55,567 nt of DNA from Motiliproteus sp. GTDB lineage: Bacteria > Pseudomonadota > Gammaproteobacteria > Pseudomonadales > Balneatricaceae. A program made the position numbers and the translations under genes. Shown here piece by piece: positions 17,834 through 25,064 of this stretch (its first letter is position 1; each line of letters begins with the position of its first letter). The notes beneath the pieces were generated by a model. That model was not told where the DNA came from, made no database searches, and worked only from the letters and a program-made list of their open reading frames with translations. The stretch covers positions 1 through 55,567 of the forward strand of contig JAPHRD010000012.1 in NCBI GenBank assembly GCA_026196225.1, written 5' to 3'.

Positions 17834-18187
17834 CTACGCCTCAAAGATCAACGTCAACTGGTTATTATCACCGCCATTGCGATGGGCAATCACCTGACCA
17901 TTCAAATGAGATGGATCAAAAGCAATCAACTTGCATCGCTGTATTCCTGACGGCGTGATAGCAAATGTATGCTCTGCAAAGTCCAGCGTAATCGCCCCAT
18001 CGTTTTGCCATGTAATGGCTGTTGGTGATGCATCGCTGTCAACGGTTTCGCCCGATGGCTGCAGTTCGCATGTAATGCGCGTAACACCATCCAACGGCGT
18101 AGCATTGCCCTCAATAGATACCTCGACAATCGCGACGTTTTCATACAAGCCAGGACTTGATTTGTAGAATCGTTCAGTTGCACTCAT
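17834..18187 (-). CDS. Hypothetical late protein, 117 residues
   Basis: No named family is recognised. The protein is beta-rich, with strands such as ENVAIVEVSIEG, RITCELQP and GAITLDFAEHTFAI, and looks like a small immunoglobulin-like or carbohydrate-binding-like domain. It is preceded closely (two bases) by another unrecognised protein of similar character and by the LamG-repeat protein, so the three may form one structure on the virion surface or fibre. Location between lysis and packaging genes is unusual for fibre genes. Function unproven. Confidence 0.7.
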   Translation of the reverse strand: MSATERFYKSSPGLYENVAIVEVSIEGNATPLDGVTRITCELQPSGETVDSDASPTAITWQNDGAITLDFAEHTFAITPSGIQRCKLIAFDPSHLNGQVIAHRNGGDNNQLTLIFEA

Positions 18188-18189
18188 GA

Positions 18190-18690
18190 TTAACCTGCAG
18201 TATCACCTTTGATTCTCAGCACAACAGTGTCATTAGAGAGCGCCGCCTGAAATGAAGGAACAGTGCGGCGAACCCATAGTGGGTAGTGCTCGCCAGCAGC
18301 CATATCCCCAAACGAAAGCGCACTGCCTTCGACTGTCGGGCTAGAGAAGCTTTCCCCTGATGGAGCTGTGTCCTCATTAGCAACCGTCTCAGCAGTTCCA
18401 TTCACACCCTCACCGCCAAGCGCTATCGCAAGCGGCACAGCAGATTGTGACTGGAGCCATACTTTCGCACTCTGCAGCGTTAGCGTTCCGTGTGTGTTCT
18501 CGACATAAACTAAGCGATATTCTGTATCGCCAGCAGCAGCTTCTGCTGAGCCGACAACATCGAATAGGTTGTGGAGATTGTTATCAACGAGTTCGACCGA
18601 TGACTTTGCACCACCTAGCGATGCATTCACATTGCTGTTGGCCGCGCCACCAGATAAATAGATTTTGATATCAGCAGCAACAATAGGCAT
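18190..18690 (-). CDS. Hypothetical virion-associated protein, 166 residues
   Basis: The sequence opens with IKIYLSGGAANSNVNASLGG (residues 8-27), an arrangement I associate with small tail or capsid accessory proteins of siphophages, and continues as a beta-rich protein. A long surface loop is rich in Glu, Thr, Ser and Gly (about residues 100-125), before a final block with YPLWVRRTVP and a strand TVVLRIKGDT. No catalytic motif is seen. It follows the LamG-repeat gene by eight bases and precedes the 117-residue gene by two, forming a tight three-gene block. Confidence 0.7.
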   Translation of the reverse strand: MPIVAADIKIYLSGGAANSNVNASLGGAKSSVELVDNNLHNLFDVVGSAEAAAGDTEYRLVYVENTHGTLTLQSAKVWLQSQSAVPLAIALGGEGVNGTAETVANEDTAPSGESFSSPTVEGSALSFGDMAAGEHYPLWVRRTVPSFQAALSNDTVVLRIKGDTAG

Positions 18691-18698
18691 GCGTCACC

Positions 18699-20435
18699 TC
18701 AATTAAGCGTGATTTTAGGGGTTAGAGAAGAAAGGGTTATTTGCTTGGTCAAGCTGTTTATTGTAATGCGACCCTCAAAGTCAGGCGTTAACCCGTCACC
18801 TTGAACCCGCCAACGTAGCGTTATGTCTTTCTCGGTCTCGTTCAGAACATCCCATCTAATAGAGAGATCTTTAACAACGGATGCCAGACCTTCAACATCC
18901 CACAAGACGGTTAAATCTTTAGCGATGCTATTTAGCACATCCCAGCGGATCGCTGCATCAATCTGGACAGCGTTTAGGACATTCCACAATAGTGACGAAT
19001 CCCGATAAACGGTATTAATTACGTTCCACTGTAGGGTCAAGTCTTTATTAACTGCGTTGTTAACGTTCCACAGTAGTGACAAATCTTTCGTTACCGACGC
19101 TAAGGAAGATTCGACATTCCAAAGCAGTGTCGTGTCTTTAGTGATCGAGTTGAGAACATCCCATTTAATAGAGGCGTCAACCTCTACGCTGTTCAGAATA
19201 TCGAATAACAGCGTAACGTCCTTGGTAATGGCGTTAAGCACATTCCAGCGCAGCGTCGCATCAACTTCGACACTGTTTAGGACGTTGTAGATAAAGGTTA
19301 GATCTTTGGAGACAGGGTTTAAAACATTCCACAGTAACGTTCTGTTAGACTGGACTGCATTTAGAGCATTCCAAAGAATCGTCATGTCTTTTGTAACAGG
19401 AGTAGTCCCACCACCCTGCGCAGGCTCAAACGTGCCAGGAATCGCGAACGTGCTGGGGCTTGCTAGGTTGTTCTGACGAGTAGAAATCCAGTCAACAGAT
19501 CTATTAGTTGGATACACATAGACAGATTCAATTACCCCGTCAAGGTTTCCTCTAGTACCTCCAGCCCAGGCAGCAAGCGTATCAAACTGGATATCAATAA
19601 GAGGCGTCATCGAATCAATCAACACGCCATCTTTAAAGATATGCATCGACACCCCATCGTTAACATACGTCAATCGAGTCGGGGTGTTGTTGGGAGAAGC
19701 AAGGCTGAATTTATAGTCAGCCGCCGATCTTACTGTATAACCAACAAGACCGGAATTGTTATAACTCTCAAAGTTAAGAATTGTATTGCCAGGTGAATCA
19801 GGCGCACCCAGTAAGGACGAAGTCACCTTGGTGTCTGTTGTCGCATTAATGTACAGCTCTACGGTAAAAGCGCCTGTTATCTCTGGCGCTCCAATAAAGA
19901 CATAATCATTGTACCCGTCAAAATCCAGCGCCTTGCCATCTTGTCCGTCAACCCACGCAGCGCCACTAATAACACCATCGGCTCCGTTTCCGGAACTGTC
20001 CACAATAACACCACCAGAACCCTCCGAAATATGGAATGCTCGCTGGCTAGCCGACCAAACAGCATTTCGCCCATAAGTGGAAGTAACCGCCTCGTCGGAG
20101 GCTGTGGGTGATGACCAAACGTGTATGGGTGTATTGCTATTGTAGGCAACCGTGGACACCTTCACGAACACGCGAGCCCTTTGATTTGCCGGTGTAGCTG
20201 ACACCACAAACTCAGAAGCCTCATGAGCTAACTGATTGACACCGGCAGGATCACTGCTGAACCGCAACCCTCCGCCGCCGTTCTGAGCAGAGTGAAACCC
20301 GTTATCCATCAGCTCTGACCAGAAATTATCCTCGGTCAGCTGGACAACAAAATCTATCTTATCCGCCGTGCCTGCAACCTGAGTTGACTGTATATCAATC
20401 TGGCCGCAGTAGACTGCATCCGCAGGAATCGCCAT
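18699..20435 (-). CDS. LamG-domain protein with fourteen 14-residue repeats
   Basis: Residues 1-110 form a beta-rich N-terminal part. Residues about 115-335 are a LamG/concanavalin-like domain, with GKALDFDGYNDYVFIG, FTVELYINA and HIFKDGVLIDS as typical strands. After a Gly/Thr linker, residues 347-548 contain fourteen tandem units of mostly 14 residues with consensus V-x-K-D-x-T-L-L-W-N-V-L-N-S. Then comes a short beta tail of 30 residues. LamG domains bind glycans, so a receptor-binding fibre or decoration is the most likely role. The gene lies beside the lysis genes, far from the tail module. Its start overlaps the previous stop by one base. Confidence 0.8.
   Translation of the reverse strand: MAIPADAVYCGQIDIQSTQVAGTADKIDFVVQLTEDNFWSELMDNGFHSAQNGGGGLRFSSDPAGVNQLAHEASEFVVSATPANQRARVFVKVSTVAYNSNTPIHVWSSPTASDEAVTSTYGRNAVWSASQRAFHISEGSGGVIVDSSGNGADGVISGAAWVDGQDGKALDFDGYNDYVFIGAPEITGAFTVELYINATTDTKVTSSLLGAPDSPGNTILNFESYNNSGLVGYTVRSAADYKFSLASPNNTPTRLTYVNDGVSMHIFKDGVLIDSMTPLIDIQFDTLAAWAGGTRGNLDGVIESVYVYPTNRSVDWISTRQNNLASPSTFAIPGTFEPAQGGGTTPVTKDMTILWNALNAVQSNRTLLWNVLNPVSKDLTFIYNVLNSVEVDATLRWNVLNAITKDVTLLFDILNSVEVDASIKWDVLNSITKDTTLLWNVESSLASVTKDLSLLWNVNNAVNKDLTLQWNVINTVYRDSSLLWNVLNAVQIDAAIRWDVLNSIAKDLTVLWDVEGLASVVKDLSIRWDVLNETEKDITLRWRVQGDGLTPDFEGRITINSLTKQITLSSLTPKITLN
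18792..19397 (-). repeat. Fourteen tandem 42-bp coding repeats
   Basis: The DNA encodes fourteen units of V-x-K-D-x-T-L-L-W-N-V-L-N-S type. Eleven are exactly 14 residues and three are lengthened to 15-17 residues (units 7, 12 and 14). Trp is kept in nearly all units (Tyr or Phe in units 3 and 5) and Asp in most. The units differ in sequence, so this is an old array, not a recent slippage product. Confidence 0.9.
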
Positions 20436-20812
20436 CAGTCATCGTATTCCGCGCTTACAGTTTCAAGATCAATGGTTTTATGGGTGATCAAATTCGCTAA
20501 TGCTGTCGCCTGATCAACCGGATCACCAGTCGCAGGGTCTACGCCACCCAAGGCACCGATCTTTTGTAGCGTCTTGTATGCGGAATCGATATCAGCCATA
20601 ACCGCGCCGTAGCGGGTAGCAAACTTAGCAAACGAAGCCGTATCGAACTCGCCATCACTGGCGGCAATCGAGTTGACTACCAGTGCCGCGTAGTTAGCCA
20701 TTCGGCCCGACACGCTCTGCATCGTTGAACCAAGCGCTTCAAAATCACGCTGAAGGTCTTGGCGAGCGTCGCGGAGATTGGTTGCCCGCGCCTGCTGATC
20801 TACTAAGCTCAT
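20435..20812 (-). CDS. Hypothetical helical late protein, 125 residues
   Basis: No family is recognised. The protein is nearly all helical: a coiled-coil-prone start (QQARATNLRDARQDLQRDFEAL), a middle helix with MANYAALVVNSIAAS, and a helix with MADIDSAYKTLQKIGAL, followed by a short loop and a final helix. It has no cysteine, signal or membrane segment. It starts right after the papain-like gene and overlaps the LamG-repeat gene by one base, which suggests that it works with that protein, for example as a chaperone or trimer base. The role is a guess from position. Confidence 0.7.
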   Translation of the reverse strand: MSLVDQQARATNLRDARQDLQRDFEALGSTMQSVSGRMANYAALVVNSIAASDGEFDTASFAKFATRYGAVMADIDSAYKTLQKIGALGGVDPATGDPVDQATALANLITHKTIDLETVSAEYDD

Positions 20813-20824
20813 TTGATTTACCTA

Positions 20825-21259
20825 TTATTTTCGTTTGCCGGTCAGCTTCTGATAGATATCCGCCGGCTTGTATTTGGATGGGTTGCGACCATGAAAACGG
20901 GCGTCGTGGCAATGAGCTGCGATGAGAACAACCCACTCAGCACAGTCATCTTTTAGCGGGTTATCGTCACCGAAAAGACGACCTACCCGCGCCCTGAAGT
21001 TGCTAAAGTCGTACTTGGTGTCTTTGTTTTGATCGATAAATTTCAGGACTTGGTATTTATCCCAATCGACAGCGACAAAATCCCACTGCCATGACAAGAA
21101 TTCTTTTCGGGTATGGAGCCCATCAATAGAGCCCTTCATGCCGTAGCCAATGCCATCTACTACAACTTCGCAGTGAGCAAACTCTGATTTAGTCCACCAG
21201 CAGATCAATTTATGAATTAACGATCCATCTGATTTCTGGAAAGCGACTTGTACAGACAC
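20825..21259 (-). CDS. Permuted papain-like (NlpC/P60-type) protein
   Basis: The 144 residues contain a histidine block SEFAHCEVVVDG (about 25-36) and, much later, a cysteine block KDDCAEWVVL (about 102-111). His before Cys is the circularly permuted order of the YiiX/YaeF branch of papain-like hydrolases. Members cleave or transfer peptide or acyl bonds. In phages they occur near lysis or tail genes and may attack cell wall peptides. There is no signal peptide. It is preceded by a lipoprotein, holin-like and endolysin genes, so a role in lysis or DNA entry is plausible. Activity is not proven. Confidence 0.75.
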   Translation of the reverse strand: MSVQVAFQKSDGSLIHKLICWWTKSEFAHCEVVVDGIGYGMKGSIDGLHTRKEFLSWQWDFVAVDWDKYQVLKFIDQNKDTKYDFSNFRARVGRLFGDDNPLKDDCAEWVVLIAAHCHDARFHGRNPSKYKPADIYQKLTGKRK

Positions 21260-21285
21260 GAAGCCACCCCCACACCGCAGGCCGG

Positions 21286-21513
21286 TTAAATTGAGTTAGA
21301 GCAGATCTGCTTTGGAACAGGAAAGAAGAGATTGCGCGTTTCGTCTTTGTATACGATCTCACCGAAATACTGGCAATGGCCTTTTTTATGCCATCGAATA
21401 CCCTGCGGTTCAGAGCGATCAACAACCGGCACTTGCTCAGCTGGTTTATTAGCAACACAGCCACCAACAACAAGCGCAGCTATCAGAATTAGTGAATTAG
21501 TGACCTTTGACAT
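21286..21513 (-). CDS. Small lipoprotein in the lysis cassette
   Basis: The 75-residue protein has a lipoprotein signal: a short basic start, a hydrophobic core (LILIAALVVGG) and a lipobox VGGC with Cys19 as the lipid-carrying residue. The mature part is about 57 residues with two more cysteines (CQYFG and the CSNSI end). It lies three bases after the holin-like gene. An outer-membrane spanin subunit is one possibility by location. However, no partner Rz protein with a single N-terminal membrane helix and coiled coil is visible nearby, so this is only a suggestion. Confidence 0.75.
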   Translation of the reverse strand: MSKVTNSLILIAALVVGGCVANKPAEQVPVVDRSEPQGIRWHKKGHCQYFGEIVYKDETRNLFFPVPKQICSNSI

Positions 21514-21516
21514 AGT

Positions 21517-22047
21517 TCACTCCTGCCGAGTATTGAGCAGCTTTGTTTTTGATTTACTGCCGAACGAGCTACCAAAGAAAAAACCAATAACGGCCTGGCG
21601 CTCTTGAAACAGAGATGAAATAGCACCCCCGATCAGCGCACTGATAGAACTCACGAGCAATTTATCTGGGACGAATGCATTTACTAAGCCGAAAATCACA
21701 ACCAGACCAAAAACAGCCCACAAGTTATATCTAACAACATTCTTAGCAATCTGATCAGCCGTCTCGTGATCGGTATCTGCATACATTGCACGAGCATCGG
21801 CCAAATCTTCTCTTGATAACCGGCGCAGCTCAGAGGCTGAACGCTCAAGCTCAGCACGCACCATATCGCGCTGCTCTGGACTCATGACGCTGGTGTCAGA
21901 ATGACCTGTAACCGCCTTGGCTATATCAGTGATTTTCTCAGCAGCCTTTACGCCGATTTTGTCACCAATCCAGTCTTTGGCCTTATCATCCAATCCCGTC
22001 GCAGAAAGGACCGCCTTTGCTGTGGTCAGTATCGTGAATGGGTCCAT
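21517..22047 (-). CDS. Holin-like membrane protein (GTA holin 3TM family type)
   Basis: The 176-residue protein starts with a helical cytoplasmic region and a charged segment (QRDMVRAELERSASEL, about 78-93). It ends with two clear hydrophobic helices, YNLWAVFGLVVIFGLVNAF (about 110-128) and LLVSSISALIGGAISSLF (about 133-150). This matches the family of holins described in gene transfer agents and related phages. It would release or control the endolysin at the inner membrane. It shares one base with the small membrane gene and lies just before the lipoprotein gene. Confidence 0.85.
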   Translation of the reverse strand: MDPFTILTTAKAVLSATGLDDKAKDWIGDKIGVKAAEKITDIAKAVTGHSDTSVMSPEQRDMVRAELERSASELRRLSREDLADARAMYADTDHETADQIAKNVVRYNLWAVFGLVVIFGLVNAFVPDKLLVSSISALIGGAISSLFQERQAVIGFFFGSSFGSKSKTKLLNTRQE

Positions 22048-22244
22048 TATTTAGACCTCCACCACTTTAAGAGCTTCCACCCCCACGCAACCAATTGGCA
22101 CATCAGCACCAATATCGTCAGGATAGAAATAATATTTTCTTGTGTGAGCCATGAGCAAACAGAGAACAGCACCCCGCAGGATGTCGCTTTCGCCGTGGTT
22201 AACGTAGGAGTGACATGCTCTATAATCGCTTTTAACCAGTCCAT
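22047..22244 (-). CDS. Small membrane protein of the lysis cassette
   Basis: A 65-residue protein with one or two hydrophobic segments: TSCGVLFSVCSWL (about 21-33) and IISILTILVLMCQLVAWGW (about 38-56), ending in a basic KLLKWWRSK. Such short proteins between endolysin and holin are often holins or antiholins. A competing frame at 22051-22251 over the same DNA lacks membrane character and was discarded. The start lies seven bases after the endolysin stop. Confidence 0.8.
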   Translation of the reverse strand: MDWLKAIIEHVTPTLTTAKATSCGVLFSVCSWLTQENIISILTILVLMCQLVAWGWKLLKWWRSK

Positions 22245-22251
22245 TCAGCAC

Positions 22252-22791
22252 CTATGCGTAAGCTCGATTGAGCCATCCTTTCAGATGCTTGTTTTGTGTT
22301 TTGTCCGCCTGGCAGATCATCCGGTAAACAGCCGCAGCTTCAGATCGAATACTGCTAATTAGTGCGACCTGCTTCGCTGAGTTGATTGCTCTGAATGATT
22401 TAGGCCCAAGTATTCCATCAGCTTGGATATCGAACCCAGCTGCACGACAGGCACGCTGAACAACCTTAGCTGCCTGTTTGCCCCGCATATTCACGAAGAA
22501 CGAGAACGCGCGAATAGCAATAGCCTCGTTCTGAATATTTAGCAGGCCGTAATGAGTCCAAAAGTATTTGCGGTATAGATATTTCACAATCGCAGGTTCA
22601 AGCGCGTAGATGTCCAACGCCGTCACATGCCCGTCTTTGTTTAGGTCTCCCTCCAAATCGGGAAGCGACTTAAGAAACCGCAAACTAATACCGTAATCAG
22701 TCTCACCCCCTCGATCATCCTCACTGGCTTTACCTCTACCTTCAAAAGGCAGTACGAAAGCCATAGCTGCATCGAAGTGGCCAAAAGACAT
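22252..22791 (-). CDS. Endolysin, GH108-type muramidase with peptidoglycan-binding domain
   Basis: The 179-residue enzyme hydrolyses the glycan backbone of peptidoglycan. The N-terminal glycosidase motif is FEGRGKASEDDRGGETDYGIS (residues 16-36, here in parts), with Glu17 the likely catalytic acid. An insert DLNKDGHVTALDI (about 50-62) looks like a calcium-binding loop common in this family. The C-terminal half has the PG-binding-3 pattern GFDIQADGILGPKSFRAIN. There is no signal peptide, so export would depend on the holin-type proteins downstream. It is the first gene of the late operon and follows two terminators. Confidence 0.92.
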   Translation of the reverse strand: MSFGHFDAAMAFVLPFEGRGKASEDDRGGETDYGISLRFLKSLPDLEGDLNKDGHVTALDIYALEPAIVKYLYRKYFWTHYGLLNIQNEAIAIRAFSFFVNMRGKQAAKVVQRACRAAGFDIQADGILGPKSFRAINSAKQVALISSIRSEAAAVYRMICQADKTQNKHLKGWLNRAYA

Positions 22792-22803
22792 AGATCACCA
22801 GAA

Positions 22804-22829
22804 TAAAAAACACCTGAGTCAGTCAGGTG
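22804..22829 (-). terminator. Terminator directly upstream of the endolysin start
   Basis: On the minus strand CACCTGA-CTGAC-TCAGGTG forms a perfect 7-bp stem followed by TTTTTT. The T-run ends about 13 bases before the endolysin ATG. A transcript from the early region or the late promoter would stop here unless antiterminated. Confidence 0.88.
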
Positions 22830-22865
22830 AACGTCTTAGTACAAGACAGGGGATATTGCAGGCAT

Positions 22866-22891
22866 AAAAAAACCCCAGCGATTGGCTAAGG
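22866..22891 (-). terminator. Second terminator upstream of the lysis genes
   Basis: On the minus strand CCTTAGC-CAATC-GCTGGGG (7 bp with two G-T pairs) is followed by seven T residues. It lies about 40 bases upstream of the terminator at 22804-22829, making a tandem block. Confidence 0.75.
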
Positions 22892-22964
22892 CTCTATGTT
22901 TGGTGTGCAGTTGCGCACTGTAGGAATAATCTATCAAATTGCGCGCGCAAAGAAAAGACTTTTA

Positions 22965-22980
22965 CTGTGTTTTTGTACAG
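22965..22980. promoter_or_regulatory. LexA-type SOS box in the late leader
   Basis: CTGT-N8-ACAG (CTGTGTTTTTGTACAG) with flanking TA on the left and TT on the right matches the gammaproteobacterial LexA consensus in both half sites. It lies between the putative antiterminator region and the lysis genes, next to a perfect 12-bp palindrome TTGCGCGCGCAA at 22939-22950. Host LexA could hold the late promoter off until DNA damage. The promoter itself cannot be placed exactly. Confidence 0.6.
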
Positions 22981-23036
22981 TTATTTTTCTCAACTCTGTA
23001 GCCCGTTGAAATATTGATATCTTTAAGCCTGAATTC

Positions 23037-23192
23037 TCAAGGCGAATAAAGACTGCCCCACGCAAACCAGCTAGTGGAAATACTATCAATCCTTATCCCG
23101 TGGCGGTCGTAAATATCCTGAATTGCTACAGCAAAAGTGTCGTTGACGACTTTCTCAACAGATACGCCAACCTCAATATTTCCATTTGCCAT
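23037..23192 (-). CDS. Small 51-residue protein before the late leader
   Basis: A short open frame begins with an ATG overlapping the stop of the upstream gene (TGATG). The product starts MANGNIEVGVSVEKVV, has an amphipathic helix (KVVNDTFAVAIQDIYDRHGI) and ends SWFAWGSLYSP. No family is recognised. It is the last gene of the leftward early operon before the terminators and could be a small partner of the preceding candidate antiterminator. It fills a 155-base gap with the same overlap style as its neighbours. Confidence 0.65.
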   Translation of the reverse strand: MANGNIEVGVSVEKVVNDTFAVAIQDIYDRHGIRIDSISTSWFAWGSLYSP

Positions 23193-23632
23193 CACGCTGC
23201 CCTCCGCGCCAGTTCCAACTTAATCGCCAGCATATGCTCTGCTGCTGACATGAATTTTAAATACTGCGTTTGAGATATTTTTATCTCAGTGGCCAGATGC
23301 CTGGTTGATAATGGCTTGCCGTTGTCTCGCTGGTTTTCACCGTGCCGCCGATAGTGATACAGCCAGACCATTGCCGCCTTTTCATTCGTGGGGTAGATTT
23401 CAGTCCATGCCCTGGCTGTTTCCAACGCTTGCGGCTCTGGTGTCTGCAGATACTTCTCCATGCTGATAATCGATGACAGGTTCGATTTATCCAAGCTGTT
23501 CTGATTGATAGGCATGCCGATACTTGCTATTGGCGACATCCCCGTACCAACTTCGCAATCACCCCCACCACAAAGAAACCGCCCCAACTGCTCACCACGC
23601 AACTGCACTTCTCGGAGAATTCGTTTATCCAC
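23192..23632 (-). CDS. Candidate late antiterminator (Q-like position)
   Basis: The frame opens at 23668, but GTG 23632 has a GAGAGG ribosome site and a shorter overlap with the upstream gene. Residues 1-70 are variable with a CGGGDC stretch. The C-terminal half is helical, with LETARAWTEIYPTNEKAA, a YHYRRHGENQRD loop and a helix-turn-helix-like STRHLATEIKISQTQYLKFMSAAEHML (in pieces). This pattern resembles Q antiterminators of lambdoid phages, which bind DNA near the late promoter. Two terminators directly downstream support the role. Not proven by sequence alone. Confidence 0.6.
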   Translation of the reverse strand: MDKRILREVQLRGEQLGRFLCGGGDCEVGTGMSPIASIGMPINQNSLDKSNLSSIISMEKYLQTPEPQALETARAWTEIYPTNEKAAMVWLYHYRRHGENQRDNGKPLSTRHLATEIKISQTQYLKFMSAAEHMLAIKLELARRAA

Positions 23633-23822
23633 GCTCGCCCCTCTCTGGTCTGACAGTACACCACGCAAAATAGCGGTGGTGATTGAACATTGACTGTTGT
23701 GTTTTTACCATTCGCCCTACGTATTTCTGGATTTCTTCAGGCACTTGGTTGTATTCATCAATCATGGCTTGCCGGTCTGAATGTTTCTCCAGTATCCGAT
23801 TTGCCCAGTCGTGGTAGATCAA
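23625..23822 (-). CDS. Hypothetical 65-residue early protein
   Basis: No family is recognised. The protein is mainly helical (DWANRILEKHSDRQAMIDEY) with a QVPEEIQKYVGRMVKTQQ stretch and a basic C-terminus with one cysteine. No signal or membrane segment. It overlaps the start of the candidate antiterminator by eight bases and the preceding gene by four, so it is part of the tightly packed early operon. It could be a DNA-binding accessory protein, given its charge and size, but that is only a guess. Confidence 0.65.
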   Translation of the reverse strand: MIYHDWANRILEKHSDRQAMIDEYNQVPEEIQKYVGRMVKTQQSMFNHHRYFAWCTVRPERGERG

Positions 23823-24022
23823 ATAATCCCTTTTCGTCTCAGCTCAACAATATCGTCAGTATCAAAGCCAGCTCTCTTCAGTTCGATTAGCTGCTTGATT
23901 CCAGTCTCGTCATCTCCGGCCTGCTCCAGGTGATGCTCTATGGCTGGCATGCTTGTGATATGAAAGCCGTCTTTGGCAACAAGATTTCCTGTGGCGGGGT
24001 CATAATCAACAATTACTTTCAC
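23819..24022 (-). CDS. Hypothetical 67-residue early protein
   Basis: No family is recognised. It begins MKVIVDYDPATGNLVAKDG, a beta hairpin, followed by helices HHLEQAGDDETGIKQLIELKRAGF and a final TDDIVELRRKGII that looks like the second half of a small DNA- or protein-binding domain. It overlaps the genes on both sides by four bases (ATGA-type junctions), which implies coupled translation. It is acidic in the middle and basic at the end. Function unknown. Confidence 0.7.
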   Translation of the reverse strand: MKVIVDYDPATGNLVAKDGFHITSMPAIEHHLEQAGDDETGIKQLIELKRAGFDTDDIVELRRKGII

Positions 24023-24687
24023 GACTGTTTCTCCTGCTCATCTCGATAACATTGCGGTAAATATCTGACCAAGGCGTGCTGTGCAGCCCAGTTACGCAGT
24101 ACGCGCGGTGGCATCTCACTCCAATGACCAAATCCAAGTTGACGCTTCAGCACATCCCAGCACCACGCTCTAACATGACTTTCAGCTTGCTTGTCGAACC
24201 ATGCGCGGGCCTGGCTCTCGGTATTTATCTGGGGTAGTGAATGAACAAGCGCCCCAAGCTCACCATGCTGATGCTGCAATTGGTGCAATTTATCGACCAT
24301 CGGCACGCCAGAGTATTCAGGCTTGATCCCAGTGCCCGAATCTACAGACCGGCGCACATGGCAATAAGTGCAGCGGCTTTCGCCCTTGGTGCCATCCCAA
24401 TCAAAACCACCTGTCACTGCGCACTTTTGTTTTCTTACCCAGGCTTGATACTGAACATCTGTGCCGACTGCTTTTCTGACAGCCTTGAGACCAAAGAAAC
24501 CTGATAGCTTCAACTGTCTCGCTTGCTCACCATACGGCGGCTCAATTGGCGTTAAGGCGAAGTTCTTAGCCAGTTCCATCGCTTGCATGGCCGCCGTGGT
24601 TTCATCAGGCTCGATATCAAATACAAGCTGAAGCGATCCATCCGGTTGAAACTTTGCGCTAGTGGCTATTGAAGTGACTGATTGCAT
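24019..24687 (-). CDS. HNH-like zinc protein (DUF968/Ref-type candidate)
   Basis: The 222-residue protein has a beta-rich N-terminal half. A cysteine/histidine region from about residue 88 follows: CAVTGG, then CTYCHVRR, then GIKPEYSGVPMVDKLHQLQHQHGE in parts. Spacing of Cys, Cys-x2-Cys-His and the later His-x3-His resembles DUF968/Ref HNH nucleases of lambdoid phages, which act in recombination. The usual catalytic histidine pair is less clear than in the classical family, so activity is uncertain. It lies between RusA and late genes, where NinB/NinG/Ref-type proteins normally are. It overlaps RusA by 22 bases. Confidence 0.7.
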   Translation of the reverse strand: MQSVTSIATSAKFQPDGSLQLVFDIEPDETTAAMQAMELAKNFALTPIEPPYGEQARQLKLSGFFGLKAVRKAVGTDVQYQAWVRKQKCAVTGGFDWDGTKGESRCTYCHVRRSVDSGTGIKPEYSGVPMVDKLHQLQHQHGELGALVHSLPQINTESQARAWFDKQAESHVRAWCWDVLKRQLGFGHWSEMPPRVLRNWAAQHALVRYLPQCYRDEQEKQS

Positions 24688-25064
24688 GATTGCAGCTCCG
24701 TTATTCTCACTCGAACAGATCCGCCCTTTTGGGGCTCTTGGCGTCTTACGATCAATTCATCAATCTGGCTATCGTCCTGGTACACCCCCGCGTGACCTAA
24801 AGCATCAAGCAAAGCCTTCAGAATGTTATCCAGATCTCTCTTGCGGCGATCCGGTGGTGACACGAATACTTCCACCCCCAACCGGCCCACTAATTCGCTC
24901 TTGCCCTTCAGCGCCTCTTTGCATCGGTACATAGTCTCAACCCGATACACTGCGCCTTTTTGTTTGATATTGACGTTATGGCGTCCATTCCTGATTGTGT
25001 GCTGCCAGTAGTGATTCACTGTTGGCGGATATGGGAGGACTAAATCAATCACACTAATAACCAC
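24666..25064 (-). CDS. rusA: RusA-family Holliday junction resolvase
   Basis: A 132-residue endonuclease that cuts four-way DNA junctions during phage recombination and packaging. The family pattern is clear: PYPPTVNHYW at residues 11-20, then RKRDLDNILKALLDAL (74-89) with Asp77, Asp79 and Asn80, then GVYQDDSQI (93-101) with Asp97/98 as metal ligands. The reading frame starts at GTG 25064, with a second GTG four codons later. The start overlaps the end of the dNMP kinase gene by 16 bases. Length is normal. Confidence 0.93.
   Translation of the reverse strand: MVISVIDLVLPYPPTVNHYWQHTIRNGRHNVNIKQKGAVYRVETMYRCKEALKGKSELVGRLGVEVFVSPPDRRKRDLDNILKALLDALGHAGVYQDDSQIDELIVRRQEPQKGGSVRVRITELQSCNQSLQ

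Noticed and set aside
18792-19397. A CRISPR-like or minisatellite array
   Set aside because: The repeats have no constant DNA sequence or spacers. They are conserved as protein units in an open frame.
22051-22251. A 66-codon frame overlapping the small lysis membrane protein
   Set aside because: It lacks membrane helices and overlaps almost fully with the frame that has them and that follows the endolysin gene with normal spacing.
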